A stretch of 64,000 nucleotides of DNA, from contig NC_063054.1 in the NCBI RefSeq assembly GCF_018812025.1, positions 32,010,412 through 32,074,411 of the forward strand. The letters are read 5' to 3'. Positions 1 to 12,340 of this stretch are shown one piece after another. The notes under the pieces were generated by a model, which did no database searches, was not told the origin of the DNA, and saw nothing but the letters and a program-made list of their open reading frames with translations. The DNA comes from Megalobrama amblycephala (Eukaryota; Chordata; Actinopteri; Cypriniformes; Xenocyprididae). Numbering within the stretch: the stretch's first letter is position 1; every line of letters begins with the position of its first letter. A program made the position numbers and the translations under genes.

Positions 1-1085
1 CATACACAATCTCAATATTGATATTAAAAATAAATAAGATCATTAAAAATATTTGCGTTTTGTTGTCATATGCCCTAAGAGCATGAAGAAAGCATAGGTT
101 TGCTCCATGATTTGGCATAGCGTTCGCCAAAAGTAGGGTTGATCCTATTTCAGCCCCTATGAACAAATTAAAAATTCACATTTACAGATATTCTTGCTTT
201 TGCAGTTGATAAGTAGCCATAAGGGCTGAAGCCATCAGAGTTGCATTAGAAGCCTCCTATGAAGGTAGTAGGAAAAAAAAGTGCATAGGAAAAAAAAACA
301 ACAACTTTCACCAGCATATTCAAGTGTTTTGATTTTAGGGAAATGTACGACCATTGCACACACCTTGGAATACCAAGCACGGCACGTTAGCTGACATTTG
401 AGGCGTCTGCCTTGGCTTTGGTCAGAAAGGGTCATTAGGCAGCTATGTCTTGCCATTTGCGTAAGATTGACCGATTTGATCTTTAACGAAATGCAGTATA
501 ATGAAAATGTAACAGATGACTGCAAACTTCAAAATGAAAAACTCCCATCTAAAGAAGCGAACTAAAAAAAAAAAAAAAAAGGTGCCATGTTATGGCTCCA
601 CTTTTGGATGAAGAGAAGTGGGAGGGGTTTTGCACACGTTCCTATGCTGTATAGTAGAGGCATGCTGTTATTGCTTTGCATGCACTCACATGGTCATTCC
701 ACTCACATCCATGCTTCTAACACAAAAAAAAAAAATAATAAAAAATAAATAAATAGCCAGAACCAGAAAGAAACACCCTAAAATTAAAACCCACTTCCCT
801 CCTGGAGCACTGCAAAACGGCACCAGTCTCATAGCTTTTGGAAATGAACATGTGGTTACAGACAGACATACACACCAATGGAGACACAGATTAAGTGAGA
901 TTGGCTTCCTTGTCTTTTGGCAAACAGTCACTCGTTTGCAGTGGGTCAGAGTCAGGGTATGACGCAGTGGCACAGTTCAGTCCTGGTGCCATGATGCCCT
1001 GCGATCAGCGTATTACATCAGGGGCCTTAGAGTCCATCAGCAGGACCCCCTCTGTGATGACCGGGACCAGGACCAGGCAGGTGGC
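1..1085 (-). other. dnajc5ga: 3' UTR and downstream flank of dnajc5ga
   Basis: This stretch follows the dnajc5ga stop codon on the minus strand. It contains no exon I can support. I see no minus-strand AATAAA or ATTAAA between the stop and the left edge, so the 3' UTR probably runs off the window or uses a variant signal. It holds several A-runs (for example near 563-580 and 723-735). A long 3' UTR is usual for DNAJC5-family genes in vertebrates; that it applies here is inference. Confidence 0.45.
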
Positions 1086-4000
1086 TCATTTCTGGGTGTT
1101 GTACACGGACTGGCTGGCTGCGAAATGCATGGACTCTGAGGTGTTGATGGTGGAACTGGGCTGAATCAAAATAGGGACATTTGAGCCTATGAAATGGACA
1201 ATAAAGGACAGAATTAGGATCTGAATATCATGACTTCAATTACTTCAGCAAAACTACAAAGCAGCGGTCAACCGATATGGATTTTGGACAATGTCAAGAG
1301 CAGAGTAGTCAATATAAATACAGATATTATCTTACCATTATTTAATTAAATAAGAATTTAAGAATCTTTTCACTTTAATGGCTGAATGAAAAGGTTATTA
1401 GTTATTGAAATCCCTCATTTCCAAAAATGTCACTTTAATAAATTCATTGGCATTTAACAAATTTGAGTCTTTTTTTGCAAAAACATTGTTAAGTCCACCT
1501 CTTTGGACAACAAGACAGTAAAACATCAGTTTTACAGCAGCAAAAGGAACACTGCTGTGTTTACTTGCTACTTGTGGTATTTTCGAATGGGCCGACGCTG
1601 GGAGTTAGCAGATTTGAAGCGAAAGTATTTGATGAACAATGTGCGCGGAGAGCATTCGCTCAATATCGTCTAATTTTTGACAGATGGCGTTTAGCGGCTT
1701 TTGCATCTGAACTTGTAAAAATTTTTATTATATTAATAAAAAGATGAAATTTGCAGTATCCATCACTCATTGATTGGTGGTATCATGCTCTATTTATACT
1801 ACCAAGAGAGAAGAGAGAACAACCACTTCTGTTCATCTTCCAAGTCTACAGAATTATCACCAGGTGCCTATCTCAAAATAGTCCAAATTTCAGCTGACAT
1901 ATCGGTCCACCAGTACTATTAAGTTGTGCATGCATTCATGCAGATAGACTATTTGTTTCTGTTTTGCATGAAGCCATCAATTTTGAGGATTAGACAGCCA
2001 GATGGACAGAACATACAGTTTTACTGAGATGCATTACCGGTAGGTTTTATGGGATGATGAAGGATATGTGGGTTTTCCAAGCAGGGAATATGCACACTAG
2101 GCCTACACTGTTTTCTATAGTGGATGCGGTTTCTTGGTAATATGTCCAAAGGTGGTCATGGCTCTGCTCCAAGACACGTACCTCCCTTCCCTGATGCAGC
2201 TCTTCCAAATCACCGTCCTACTAAACGGTCAAGCATCCATGTGCAGCAAAAAATGAAATTAGAGAATTTCTTAATGCATTTGTTCAAAACACTCTGTATA
2301 CCTTGTTTAAATAACAGAGAGCAAAAGAAAAAGAAGTGTGACACGAAACAGTGGTGGGATGGTAAAAAAGGCTATACATAGAGATGTGAGGTGAGATGAA
2401 GATGACATTGCTGAACAGATGGTTGCGCTGACAGGCCAGCGGTGCCTCAGTGCGAGACGGCTCGTGTTGATTGCGTTTCTATCGATGAGATGAACCTGCT
2501 TTGACAGCTTTGCTTTATGCTGACGCAACCGTCCCAACAGAAATCCCATTTCCTGCTGACTCATCCTCGCACTCACTGACAGATCCTAAGATCCTCTAAC
2601 AAAGTGGTTTTAATGCAGGATAATAATAATAAATTATTATTATTACTACTACTACTAATTTAATTATTATTAAGCATTGTCCTTTATTTAGACTGAATTC
2701 CTCATCAATAATTACATTTGTGTTACAAAACACATTATGCAGTAATGCTTAATCAGCCCGCCATAGTCTAATCTTTGCCGCTACAGTTTCATAATGAACC
2801 GAAAATATCTCATAATAACATTTAATGTCTCTAACGGAGTTTTGTGCCATTGCTTTGACAAAGTATATGTCAAACTAATATCGAAAGCGTGATATGGCAT
2901 TGTGCCCTATTCAAATCACAAAAGACTGATTTAACTAAATAACTATATGTGTTCGCACTGCATTTCAAAGTGAAGTGCACACTTTGCTCACACGATTAGC
3001 TTGTGACCCAGCGTTTTCCGCATCTCAGAACGGCTCAGTTCACAGTGAATGAATGCAATGAACTTCATCTCTGCATGTGCTGTGAGTTTTAACTTTTAAG
3101 GGTTAGTTCACCCAAAAATGAAAATTCTGTCATTAATTACTCACCTTCATGTCGTTCCACACCCGTAAGACCTTCGTTTCTTTTGTTTCAAATCAGTGGT
3201 TCGGAGTGTGTATCAAACTGCCAAAGTCACGCCCCCCCCCCAGTGGTGAACCATTGAAATTTCGAAACACTTATGACGTAACTAAGCCTCGTTTGCTGAA
3301 ATCACGTGACTTTGGCAGTTTTGTACGTGCTCCGAACCACTGATATGAAAGAAAAGATTTGTAAAGCTTCGAAGCTTCATGAAGCAGTGTTTTGAAATCG
3401 TCCATCACAAGATATTGTTGAATAAAGTGTTTTTTTTTTTTTTGGCGCTTCATAACATTAAGGTTGAACCACTGTACTCACATGAACTGTTTTAAATATG
3501 TTTTTAGTAGCCTTCTAGGCATCTGAAAGTGTTAATTGTCTTGCTGGCAATAGAGGCCTCACTGAGCCATCGGATTTAATAAAAAAGATCTTAAATTGTG
3601 TTTCAAAGATGAACAAAGGTCTTACGGGTGTGGAACGACATGAGGGTGAGTAATTTATGACAGAATTTTCATTTTTGGGTGAACTAACCCTTTAAATTTA
3701 ACTTTAATCTTCCAGGGGCATGCCCCTGGACCCCCTTAGAGGGACCACAGTCTCACAGTCTTCCTATGGGAAACGCTTAACTATAACAGTCCTCTTGAAA
3801 CTACACACTATTATTCAATTTTCTGGAATTATAGTGCAAAGTATTACAACAAGCGCATTAGGTCAAAGAATGCACTGAGGAAATTATAATCAGACTGCTC
3901 TAAAAGACTGAAAACTGCACTAATACTAAATTCATATAACACAATATTATACTATTTTATATTATTATATATAATATACACTACAGTTCAAAAGTTTGAG

Positions 4001-7000
4001 GCCAATAAGATTAAGCTTTAGAAAACAGCCTCTTATGCTTACAAATGCTGGATTTATTTTTATCAAAATATAGTAAAAACAGTAATATTGTCAAAGAGTA
4101 TTACAACAATATTCTTTGAATAGAAGTTTAAAAAAATAGCTTTTATTTAAAATAGAAAATATTTTGTAACATTGTAAAAGTTTTTTGCTGTCCCTTTGAT
4201 CAATTAAATGCATCCTTTTTAGCTTCTTTAAAATATGTAATATTTACTATATTATTATAATATTAACAATAATTGTTAATATTAATACAATTAATAATGC
4301 TAATCAATTAATATATTAACTATTAGAAAGTTATTAATTTCTCAGCTGTTTGGTCTGGCACTAGCATGAACTAAAGGGTCAGATGGTGTCCTTCCACCTC
4401 CTGCTCACCAAACTCCAAAATCTACAGGAGGTTCAAAGTACTTGGCAGAAAAAGGCTCGGCCTGACAACATGCAAAACAAGGACATCCACAGCACACACA
4501 TGCAAAGCTTTAGGTTCATGCATGGGCCTAGTAAAGCAAACACAACTCAAGATCTCCAGATCTGTAATGCAAGTCACTGGCTTTGGGTTTCAGTTCACTG
4601 CATAAAGTTCCTTAAAAAGGAAAACATTTGATCTACTTAATGAGCTGTGAAAGTACTGGCACCGATTGATAAGCCTCAATGAGGTCATCAAAAGGTTGGG
4701 CCTTACAATGTTTAATAAAGTCTGAAAACTAGATGCAATGACTAACTCGAAGCCTTTGTAACAGCAAACGCAAACATCAAATGCGGCACAGTAATCCAAA
4801 TGTTAGTAAAATACGATGATGTGAATCGTGGACAAACACAGGGTTCTGTAGGTAGACATTCACAATGGAGTGACTCATGCTGGCGATAAATATTCATCTT
4901 ACAAGTCATTTTGAATCCGGTAAAGTTTCATTGCAGATTTCTTGACCAGGACTAGGTATAGGCTGGACAATAATTATAGTTTCACCTGTCGAGTAAAAGG
5001 GAAACCATTATCTGGCATTACAAGTCACATGAAAGATTTCATTGTAATGTACTCTCTCACAGCTGTTAGGATAGCCAAAAAATTGGTGGTTTATACCTTT
5101 AAATTGAACATTTAAACATGCAAACATCATTTAAATGCACTTACTACACATTAAGGGCAATATCTGTATGATGTACTTGGTTTATGTATAAAAAAAAAAA
5201 TGGTAATATTCATAAATATAAAAGATGGCACTTTTTAAGAATAACAGGAAATGTAAATAAAATCCTAAACACAAAAAAGGTTGTGTCAATATTACAGGAT
5301 CAAACCTGTAACGTGCCAGTATTTCTTTTCTACTTAACTTGACTGTCATTCATTTGCTAGTGCTAAATTTAGACAACAAAATTGACCAAACACCTTGTGC
5401 TTGCACTCTATAAATAATATAAAAGCTATATTAGCATCAGGAAGACAAGAGGCGCTCAATACACAATGTCCTAGCTGACTGATACATACGCATCTTGAAA
5501 GATCAAAGTCAAGTGAAATGAGTCCTGTCTCATTTGACACTTCATTAAATTCAGCATTAAACAAAAAGATAAACTGCACACCTTCAGGTCATTTCAAACA
5601 CAAGATTACACCAGAATACAGGACTGGACTATTAATATAAAATGTAGTGCAACATTTGAAGATGATGGGTGATTCCGAATATTCAATTTAATATGAATCT
5701 GTGGCAATCCATCTTCCATGTCCTCAGTGATATTTTTTTATCTCATATTTAAAGGACTAGACATGAGAAAAGCACAATTCAACCATCAGAACGGATTATA
5801 CTTGACAATATCTAATTTATTCTTAATTTTTTCAATTTGTTATGATGTTGAAATCCCCATCTCTAAGTATGAGCATTAATAATAAACAACCCTCAGAGGA
5901 CAACCCAACAAAAGAACTGACATCTATATATGCAAAATCAGTTATAAATAGCTGCATGTTTATTCTTTTTGCTTCATCTGTTAAATTTGTTCCTGCTGTA
6001 CACGCCACCTGAGCAACATCACGTGTCTCTACCGAGACAGCAGAGATGTCAGACACCTCCTCAACTGCGGATGAGGCTTTTGCAAAGACTATCTAGTCTC
6101 CTCTTGTAAAATAGACACTTTATATAGTTAGCAGTGTTGGATATTAATAAATGAATTCAATGGATATAACTATATAACTGCAAATTATTATATTATATAT
6201 ATTAAAAAAAGTAAAATTATACTCCATTTTGGGTCAGTAAGATTTTTTTGCAAGACATTAATACTTTTATTCAGCAAGGATATATTATATTGATCAAAAG
6301 TGACCGTAAAAACATATGTAATGTTACAAAAGATTTTTATTTCAACTAAATGCAAAAATATAAGCAGCAAAAATGTTTTCAACTGTGATAAGAAATATTT
6401 TTTAGAATGATTTCTGAAGGATCTCGTGACACTGAAGACTGGATTAATTACTGCTGAAAATGCATTTTAACATATTCAAATAAATATTGTAATATTACTG
6501 TTTTCACTGTATTTTGATCATATAAATGCAGCCTTGGTGAGCATATGAGATTTCTTTCAAAAATATAAAATCGTACCAACCCCAAACTTTTGAATGGTAT
6601 TTTACATATATAGAAATACTTAAATCACAAACTGCTGAAAGTAATAATTTGCAGTTCAATAATAGCTTGATTCTGTAGCCATTCTGACAGATTAAGTGAG
6701 TTCATTCAGTGAAAGATTCAAACTGCTAATTCTTTTGACCAATTCCCAACATCAACAAACTGTCAGATAAACAATACTTTAGTCATCCATCTAAAAGAAG
6801 AGTGTTATTAGAGTGCTCCCCTTCCCAACAAACTCAAGGCTCACCTCCTCCATCCTGCTCTGCTTTGATCTGTGCCTCCAGGTCTTCTGGGTCCACGTAT
6901 TGGTAGTTCTCATCCTCCTCTGGTGGTTTACACTTTCCACAGCAGAAACAGCAGCAGCAACAGCAGCAGCAACAGGAGAAAACGGCACAGCACATGACCG

Positions 7001-9724
7001 TAGCCTGCGGAAAGGACAAAGACCTCAGATCATAGATGGCTCTCTCAGAAAGGCACATGTTGAAAGCTTAATGCCACAGCGATAGGCAAGTTAGCAAGAT
7101 GCTACCACCAGCTACTACTCTGTCCTAGTCGGTCAGTCACTATCATACTAGAAAGTTCGAGTAGCTTTTTGAATGCTCCTAAGCTGAAATACACGGAAAA
7201 TGATTGGCAAAAAACAAAGCACATCAGCATTTATTTATAGCTTTGTAGATCAAAAAAAGCATTTTGATCAGGTTCAGCTGTCTTGCTTTCTGCATTAAAA
7301 CTATTTGAGAAAATGACTGCATGTGGATCAAAAGCCACTATCATCTGTAAAGTAAATTCAGAACGTAGCATCTCAAAGAGAACAAAGCTTGCTAAGTAAC
7401 GTGACGTCTGTTCTGCTCAGATTATGGTAGTGGTTTGGAGTGACACCAATTTCCTTCTGCAATCATTCTGCTCTTTTTTTTTTTAATTCCAGGTTTTCCA
7501 TTGCCCACTCATCTCTTCTGATGACAAAAACCCAGAATACATGCAGTCTGTATTGTTTATTTTTGATTGCTGTCTTTCCAATAATATTTCACAAATTCTT
7601 TCTTAGAAAACAGATTTTTAAACAAACTTTTTTCGTGCTAGGCAAAATCACGCAACTCCTTATTTCCTCAGAACTGCATCTCTGAGTAATGTCACCACAG
7701 AATGTCAGTGGAAGTCAACACATTGAGTTTACAGTAATGAACCTTTTTCATGCAGCTGTAAATAAAACCTCTGTTTATGCGGAAACGAGCTCTCACCTTG
7801 AACCACCACTTTGACATGAGGAAGTAGTATTTGACACTCTCTTCTCCAAACTGCTCGGACACGTAGAGCCCCATGGAACCATACTCGTCGTAGATTTTGC
7901 GCTTGGTCTCATCGGTGAGGATTGAATTGGCATTGTTGATTTCTTTGAACTTTTCTGCAGCTTCTGGGTTGTCCGGATTCTTGTCAGGATGGTATTTCAG
8001 AGCTAGTTTTCTTTAAAAACAAAGAATTTCTTAACATGAATCTTGTGTAGAAACCCTGTTTGCAGAACAAACAACTCAATTGAAATGATTAAAAATGATT
8101 AAGTTAGTTCAACTTAAATCTGACTACACATCTATAAATAGGCTTGTTAAAAATAACACGTAAAACAGACAGATAGACTTTTGGCTAATGTATATATGCA
8201 TTCTGACTTACCAATACATTACAACAACAAAGTTGCGCAAAGTCACTTGGCTGCAGTTAAATTTGCATTTCAGTGAATGACACATACACACAAACAGTTT
8301 AGGCTAGGGCTCCACAATATACCAACATTAAATAGAAATTGCGATATTGCTTAGTGATTTTCAAATCACAAAGGCCATGATTTAATTATAAAAATTTTGT
8401 TTTGTAAACGAGGCACAGTGTAACGGAGAGTTCGCAAAGAAGCTTTTGTTGAAAGATGAATCAGCCAACTGTATTGAATCTGAAAGCAGCTGCATCACAA
8501 ACCGCAAGTAAATGATTTCATAATGCGTAATTTGTCTGTAAATGATGGATTTATATGAATAATGCTTTACAAACGCTTACGTGCAATAGCGAGGGGGCAT
8601 TGATACTTTTTTCTATTCAATGACTTTACTGACAAGACTTAAAGGAGCCGCCCCTTAAAAATTGATTTTTTTCAGACAGAGTCAAAATGAAAATAATAGT
8701 TTTTCTGCATAAATATTTGAAGAGTTTGGTTCCAAAACGCAATAAATGTCATTTAAAAAAAAATGGAGTTTCCGCCAAAATCAGTATTATATCTGTTCGG
8801 TATTGAAAAGTCATTTATTAATTTTGTGCAAAATGCGATATCCGCCGTGTTATTCTGTCATGTTTTCTCCCTTTCTTTCCAAACCCAACAAATGCCAGTC
8901 TCCCTTTACACACGCACCATTACACACACTGTACACAGTAATGGCAGCGCTCTGAATACACCCGACATCCTGGTTTTCCTTATCTACTTTGTGTACATAA
9001 ATGTAATCATTTATGTGAGGAGACTAAGAAGATGAGGCACTCAAGTAATTTATAACATTAACAAGATGACTCGTTGAATTCATTTTGGGAGTGACGACTG
9101 AATGTATTTTTAGTCAAATACCTGTAAAACGATTAGTATTGACTAAGTTCAGAGGCTGTCATATATGTGAATCAACTTACTTTGTGTATTTTCAATATGA
9201 AAAATAACTTTTATATTGATGGATTAATTAAATTTTGAAAAAAAAAAAAAAAAAAAAGTGTCATGGATTTATTGCATTTTGGGAAAAATAATAATAATAC
9301 GGTTTTATAATAAACTTTTGAAAATCAAAATCTAGATTTTAATTTTTAATGTTTTTATAACCAAAAGGTGCTATGTGAAAGTTTGAAACAGAAAATAGTG
9401 GTTTTCATCTGGCCACTTTCTTGGTAAAGAAAACACATTTTTACTCAAATAAATCAAAATGGATTTATAGTGTTTTGGAACCAAACTCTTCATTTGTTCT
9501 TTTGTGCAAAAAATGTATTAACATTATAAGTGAACTTCAAGGAACATATTAAAATAAAAAAATAAAAAAATCCATGTAATGACACAAGGTTTACTGCACC
9601 TGTAGGCTTTTTTAATGTCCTCTGCTGTGGCCCCTTTCTCCAATCCCAGCACCTTGTATAAACTGTCCCCTGTAGTGGACATCTTCCTCTGAGGCCTGTC
9701 AGAGGACGGCTTGGCATCTGCCAT
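1086..9724 (-). CDS. dnajc5ga: Cysteine string protein (DnaJ homolog subfamily C member 5, gamma type), complete
   Basis: Four coding exons on the minus strand: 9724-9600, 8010-7797, 7004-6845 and 1186-1086, total 600 nt, 199 aa, against 198 aa for human DNAJC5. All junctions keep phase and use GT/AG. Exon 1 gives the N-terminus and start of the J domain ([18 protein letters not shown]). Exon 2 carries the HPD motif ([16 protein letters not shown]) and the linker [12 protein letters not shown]. Exon 3 is the cysteine string, 14 Cys between residues 118 and 138, followed by GKCKPPEE and PEDLEAQ. Exon 4 gives [16 protein letters not shown] and ends VYNTQK. The family's string is palmitoylated and anchors the protein to synaptic and secretory vesicles, where the J domain drives Hsc70 to keep SNAP-25 folded. 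The symbol rests on linkage to cad, as for human DNAJC5G next to CAD; another dnajc5 paralogue is possible. Confidence 0.92.
2618..2676. repeat. AAT/ATT/ACT microsatellite
   Basis: Imperfect trinucleotide run mixing AAT, ATT and ACT units inside the large dnajc5ga intron. Confidence 0.75.
3096..3697. mobile_element. Foldback (MITE-like) element, family A copy 1
   Basis: The left end reads TTAAGGGTTAGTTCACCC and the right end is its inverse (GGGTGAACTAACCCTTTAA). The inner part (TCTGTCATTAATTACTCACC and its inverse) is also inverted, so each end pairs for roughly 70 bp or more. A second inner inverted pair near 3187-3345 (GGTTCGGAG against CTCCGAACC) adds another stem. No transposase is encoded. 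It is a nonautonomous DNA transposon of a type very common in cyprinid genomes; I cannot name the Repbase entry. Confidence 0.85.
3978..4240 (+). repeat. Dispersed repeat family B, copy 1 (partial)
   Basis: Partial copy of a repeat found eight times in the window. It begins near ACTACAGTTCAAAAGTTTG and includes a segment like TTACAACAATATTCTTTG. It lacks the conserved TTTCTGAAGGATCATGTG core. Confidence 0.55.
6225..6606 (+). repeat. Dispersed repeat family B, copy 2
   Basis: Full-length copy, from GGGTCAGTAAGATTTTTTTG through TGATTTCTGAAGGATCTCG and GACACTGAAGACTGGA to CCAACCCCAAACTTTTGAA. It has no coding capacity. It lies in the large dnajc5ga intron. Confidence 0.75.
7005..7796. other. 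dnajc5ga intron, nothing recognised
   Basis: The intron between the J-domain/linker exon and the cysteine-string exon. I see no repeat, RNA gene or exon in it beyond a T-run near 7470. Confidence 0.6.
8716..9492. mobile_element. Nonautonomous DNA element with long terminal inverted repeats
   Basis: The left end reads TGAAGAGTTTGGTTCCAAAA and the right end is its inverse (TTTTGGAACCAAACTCTTCA), followed inward by matching blocks resembling CGCAATAAATG and CATTTATAGCG. It is about 777 bp, with no transposase reading frame and an A-run near 9239-9257. It lies in the first coding intron of dnajc5ga. Confidence 0.8.
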
Positions 9725-9733
9725 GATTCAATG
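9725..9733 (-). other. dnajc5ga: dnajc5ga 5' UTR remnant and splice acceptor before the start codon
   Basis: On the minus strand a pyrimidine-rich acceptor (GTTCTTTAG) ends at 9734, leaving nine 5' UTR bases before the ATG at 9724-9722. At least one noncoding exon must therefore lie upstream. No other in-frame ATG lies between the acceptor and this start. Confidence 0.6.
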
Positions 9734-10326
9734 CTAAAGAACAGCAAAACAGACAGAATTATGCATTTAAAAAATTCATTGCATCCAATGGGAGCTACTC
9801 TTCAAACTCTTCTGCAGCAGCTCATTGTTGACACATGGAACAGTGTACACAGCCAAAGCAAGCAGAAAGCACTCGGCTCTATTTTAACAACACACTGTGC
9901 GGATACAAGGTGTGTCGAAGGTGAATTCTGTGTTCATGTTGAAATAACAGGTGCGGATTTCGGATGTTTATGAGTAATCCATCAGGAAATTACTTAAACA
10001 CTACTAAGAAAACATTAATGAGATGTTTGCTCTCATAATCATAGGATATGTACCAGCATGCAATGGTGGGCAGAGCAACGGCTTCCCCCATTCTCATAAC
10101 GCCTGCTAAAGAAGATTATGTTTTGCTGATCTCACAGATTACAACTCCACGTTGACAAAGGCAATTAGACGCTTGTATACACATGACACCTTTCCTGATC
10201 ATGAAAGACTATTTTAAGTGGTTTAAACACTGAACATGGATTCTTCTGAGACACACCTTTCTGAACCCCATCCTCACACCACTAATGTAAAATTAATGCT
10301 TCTGGCAACAACACACATTTCTTAGT

Positions 10327-10742
10327 AATTTATAATGTTACAAAAGAGTTCCATTTCAAATCAATTCTGTTTCGAAATTTCAATTCATCAAATAATCCTG
10401 AAAAATAATACATCATGGTTGCCACACACACACAAAAAAGCAGCACAATGGTTTTCAACATTGATAAGAATAAATGTTTCTTCAAGCACCAAATCAGCAT
10501 ATTAGAATGATTTCTGAAGCATCATGTGACACTGAAGACTGGAGTAATGACGCTGAAAATTCAGCAAAATACATTAAAATAGAATACAGTTATTTTAAAT
10601 TGGTAAAGTTGTAATAATATTTCAGAATATTGCAATTATTGCATAATATTGTATTTTTGATCAAATAAATGAAGTCATGGTGAGCATAAGATACTTCTTT
10701 CAAACATGTTTAAAAACTTGCCAACCCCAAACTTGAATTATA
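10327..10742 (+). repeat. Dispersed repeat family B, copy 3
   Basis: It contains the core CACCAAATCAGCATATTAGA, then GATTTCTGAAGCATCATGTG and ACTGAAGACTGGAGTAATGA, and ends with CCAACCCCAAACTTGAA. Confidence 0.75.
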
Positions 10743-10760
10743 TTGTGTATTTATTATTGC

Positions 10761-10891
10761 AATATGGGGGAGTAAGTCCCGCCTTCTAAATAAAAGAGCC
10801 AATCGCCGATTGGTAAAGTCATCGCGTCACTGCAACTGCCATTAGAAGCTCTTGTTGCTATAGAAACAGTCAGTGTTCAGAGACACGTGCT
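10761..10891. repeat. Direct-repeat block, first copy
   Basis: It reads AATATGGGGGAGTAAGTCCC, then GCCTTCTAAA, AGAGCCAATCGCCGATTGG and TATAGAAACAGTCAG. The same block recurs at 11279-11395 with few differences. It lies just outside the left terminus of the element at 10892-12340. Confidence 0.7.
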
Positions 10892-12340
10892 TAAAGGTGC
10901 CCTAGAACCAGTTTTTCAAGATGTAATATAAGTCTAAGGTGTCCCCTGAATGTGTCTGTGAAGTTTCAACTCAAAATACGCCATAGATTTTTTTTTATTA
11001 AATTTTTTTAACTGCCTATTTTGGGGCATCATTAACTATGCACCAAATTAGGCTGCGGCCCCTTTAAATCACGCGCTCCCTGCCCCCCCGAGCTCTCGAC
11101 TATAAAACAGTGCATTTACAAAGTTCACACAGCTTATATAACCCTCAAATGGATCTATACAAGATGTTCGTCATGCATACTACATGCATGCGTCGGATCA
11201 TGTGAGTATAGTCAAAGACTATAGAATAACACAAGACGTGTCACTCGTATTGTTTTGAATGGGAGAAAGTGTAACACGCAATATGGTGGAATAAGTCCCG
11301 CCTTCTAAAGCAAAGAGCCAATCGCCGACTGGTAAAGTCACGCGTCACTTCAGGGGCCGTTAGAATCACCGGTTTCTATAGAAACAGTCAGACGCGCGCC
11401 CCCGAAGAGACGCGCATTTAGGTCTGCGCATGCGCATTAGCTTGATCCAGCCTGAAAAAAATACAGGTTTTTTGTCATGATTCGAGCATTTAGAAACTAT
11501 ATTTATGAGTCGGTTGTTGTTAGATTTCATTGGTGATTTCAAATATGAAATGTAATCATAAGGTTGACGAACAGTTTTGGAGAATCTGATGTTTCCCCAT
11601 TCAAAGAGATAGGAGCTGCATGATGCCCAGGATGCCCAAGAGGCGTTTCAAAGATGGCCGCCGAGTGAAATGACTTGTCTTAAAGGGACTTTGGTATAGT
11701 AATTATTTTCATGTTTACATTTGATTCTGAATGAGTTTGATAGTGCTCCATGGCTAAAGTTAACATTACACACTGTTGGAGAGATTTATAAAGAATGAAG
11801 TTGTGTTTATGAATTATACAGACTGCAAGTGTTTAAAAATGAAAATAGCGACAGCTCTCATCTCCATGAATACAGTAAGAAACAATGGTAATTTTAACCA
11901 CATTTAACAGTACATTAGCAACATGAACATTAGAAACATTTAGAAAGACAATTCACAAATATCACTAAAAATATCATGTAATCATGGATCATGTCAGTTA
12001 TTATTGCTCCATCTGCCATTTTCGCTATCGTTCTTGCTTGCTTACCTAGTCTGATGATTCAGCTATGCACAGATCCAGACGTTAATACTCCATGCCTTGA
12101 ACATGGGCTGGCATATGCAAATATTGGGGTCATACATATTAATGATCCCGACTGTTACGCAACAGTCAGTGTTATTTTGAGATTCGCCTGTTTTTCGGAG
12201 GTCTTTTAAACAAGTGAGATTTACATAAGGAGGAGGGAACAATGGTTTCAAACTCAATGTATGTCTTTTCCATGTACTGAACTCTTGTTATTCAACTATG
12301 CCAAGGTAAATTCAGTTTTTGATTCTAGGGCACCTTTAAT
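10892..12340. mobile_element. DNA transposon-like element with TTAAAGGTGCCCTAGAA termini
   Basis: The left end TTAAAGGTGCCCTAGAA is matched by the inverse TTCTAGGGCACCTTTAA at the right. It is about 1.45 kb with no intact transposase frame. Inside it is a second copy of the 10761 block (11279-11395), and the interior around 11050-11460 is GC-richer than its surroundings. The termini suggest a TTAA-type target, but I cannot place the superfamily. Confidence 0.65.
11279..11395. repeat. Direct-repeat block, second copy
   Basis: Matches 10761-10880: AATATGGTGGAATAAGTCCC, GCCTTCTAAAGCAAAGAGCC, AATCGCCGACTGGTAAAGTC and TATAGAAACAGTCAG. The offset is about 518 bp in the same orientation. Confidence 0.7.

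Larger units (their letters stand above)
1187..6844. other. Large intron of dnajc5ga (5.7 kb)
   Basis: The last dnajc5ga intron. It contains one foldback element (3096-3697), a 20-bp palindrome (3711-3730), two dispersed repeats (about 3978-4240 and 6225-6606) and an ATT/ACT microsatellite near 2620-2675. I see no exon or RNA gene in the rest. The scattered short open frames have no recognisable protein sequence. Confidence 0.7.

Noticed and set aside
895..1164. Plus-strand 89-aa open frame
   Set aside because: It is antisense to the last dnajc5ga exon and its 3' UTR and has no recognisable protein sequence.
7440..7685. 81-aa open frame in the dnajc5ga intron
   Set aside because: Low-complexity, T-rich, with no similarity I recognise and no splice context.
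11991..12209. 72-aa open frame within the 10892-12340 element
   Set aside because: Does not resemble a transposase or any domain I know; frame is short and lies in a nonautonomous element.
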